This document shows, in pieces, positions 45,122-45,713 of a DNA stretch of 45,713 nucleotides. Origin of the DNA: a virus. Location of the stretch: positions 1 through 45,713 of IMG/VR virus record IMGVR_UViG_3300006917_000045; one strand, 5' to 3'. A program made the translations under genes and the position numbers. The notes beneath the pieces are model-generated. The model had not been told where the DNA came from. It searched no databases and saw nothing but the letters and a program-made list of their open reading frames with translations. Numbering within the stretch: position 1 is the stretch's first letter; the number at the start of each line of letters is the position of its first letter.

Positions 45122-45292
45122 ATGAAGAACGGCTACAAGACCGAGATCCACCAAACCCCTGGAACGCTCCGCACGCGCATTGCCTTGCGTGTGGAACTCG
45201 CACGGGATCTGGACCCGCAGTCGCTGGATCATCTGCTGGCGCACCAGCGCATTGCTGACCTTGAACGCCAGCTTCAGAAGATGGAGGGGTGA
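45122..45292 (+). CDS. Hypothetical protein (56 aa)
   Basis: GAGGAGGGACC precedes the ATG at 45122. Beta-like start (GYKTEIHQTPGTLRTRIALR) and a helical C-terminus (HLLAHQRIADLERQLQKMEG). Function unknown. It precedes a chain of tightly linked early genes. Confidence 0.65.
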   Translation: MKNGYKTEIHQTPGTLRTRIALRVELARDLDPQSLDHLLAHQRIADLERQLQKMEG

Positions 45293-45294
45293 CC

Positions 45295-45474
45295 ATGCAC
45301 ATCATGGTGAGCGTCTACAAAGAAGAGATCAGCAGCCGAGTGCATCCTGCTGCCGAGGACCGCCGCGCGTTCGTGAGCGTCAATGTGGGGCAACTCTCGC
45401 TGATGATGGACCCAGAGCAGGCCAAGCTCCTGGCCGAGGTTGCGCTCCAGGCCGCGAAGGAGGCGGGGGCATGA
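45295..45474 (+). CDS. Hypothetical protein (59 aa)
   Basis: The ATG at 45295 has GGAGGGG upstream. Beta start (MHIMVSVYKEEISSRV), a strand (RAFVSVNVGQLSLMM) and a helix (PEQAKLLAEVALQAAKEAGA). No family recognised. The stop overlaps the next start (ATGA). Confidence 0.68.
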   Translation: MHIMVSVYKEEISSRVHPAAEDRRAFVSVNVGQLSLMMDPEQAKLLAEVALQAAKEAGA

Positions 45475-45713
45475 GCGACCACAAGTATCCCGCCTACCAG
45501 CCGACCGGAGCAGAGACGCTGGAGAAGCTGGTGATGGACCCGAACATACCGAAGAGCGAGACCGAGGGATGGTCGTGCCGCGAGATTGAGCGCCTCCGCG
45601 CCCGCGTTGAGGTGCTGGAGCGGGCATTGCATGCCGCAAAGGATGCAATGGCTGCCGTGTCGGTTCCTCGCGACAACGAACGTGCAATCCTGTTTCAGGC
45701 ATATGATGCCGCA
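45471..45713 (+). CDS. N-terminal part of a split coiled-coil protein (continues at base 1)
   Basis: Starts in an ATGA overlap and stays open to the last base, ending on a codon boundary. It encodes 81 residues (MSDHKYPAYQPTGAETLEKL at the start; REIERLRARVEVLERALHAA is a coiled coil). Joined to the frame at base 1 it gives a 137-residue protein with a second helical part. Function unknown. Confidence 0.75.
   Translation, partial: MSDHKYPAYQPTGAETLEKLVMDPNIPKSETEGWSCREIERLRARVEVLERALHAAKDAMAAVSVPRDNERAILFQAYDAA

Overview
The window reads as one complete, GC-rich, tailed-phage genome with podovirus-type architecture (P22/T7-like portal, head-tail adaptor, beta-rich tail hub, three internal virion proteins). 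It is probably circular or circularly permuted. The open frame starting at 45471 runs off the last base on a codon boundary and continues in frame at base 1 to a stop at 171, giving one 137-residue protein across the ends. No integrase, CI-like repressor, polymerase, tRNA gene or CRISPR array was seen, so a lytic phage using the host replisome is the simplest reading. A proteobacterial, perhaps alphaproteobacterial, host is inferred only from the style of the holin and small-gene families.

On a circle the map is two divergent arms. A roughly 750-bp gene-free region (41789-42542), carrying a run of 14-bp tandem repeats and a 14-bp palindrome at the terminase start codon, separates them. Rightward from it (42543 to the end, then 1-4437) lies an early-type arm. 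It holds small unknown proteins, two tiny membrane proteins, a stand-alone DnaA-domain-IV-like protein, a replisome-organizer-like protein, and a recombination set (YqaJ-type exonuclease, ERF annealing protein, small SSB-like protein). Leftward (41788 down to 4424) lies a 37-kb late arm, all on the minus strand. Its order is: terminase small and large subunits; a sugar/methyl-transfer gene cluster with a nuclease and two helix-turn-helix proteins; portal; neck/head accessory proteins; GroES-like co-chaperonin; scaffold; decoration; major capsid; fibre-like and tail proteins; three internal virion proteins; LamG/SPRY receptor-binding candidate; metallophosphoesterase; a lysis end with two holin-family genes (one truncated) and a GH108 endolysin. 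The arms converge with stop codons overlapping at 4424-4437, next to a symmetric hairpin.

Most striking points: (1) the terminase large subunit contains a complete-looking intein in its nuclease motif, and an HNH homing endonuclease is encoded out of frame inside that intein, its stop codon overlapping the intein's last Asn codon; (2) the portal and terminase genes, usually close neighbours, are split by a multi-gene glycosyltransferase/methyltransferase cluster; (3) a GroES-like gene has its ribosome-binding site buried in a hairpin; (4) 14-bp iteron-like repeats and a DnaA-domain-IV-like protein suggest a phage-specific initiation or packaging region.
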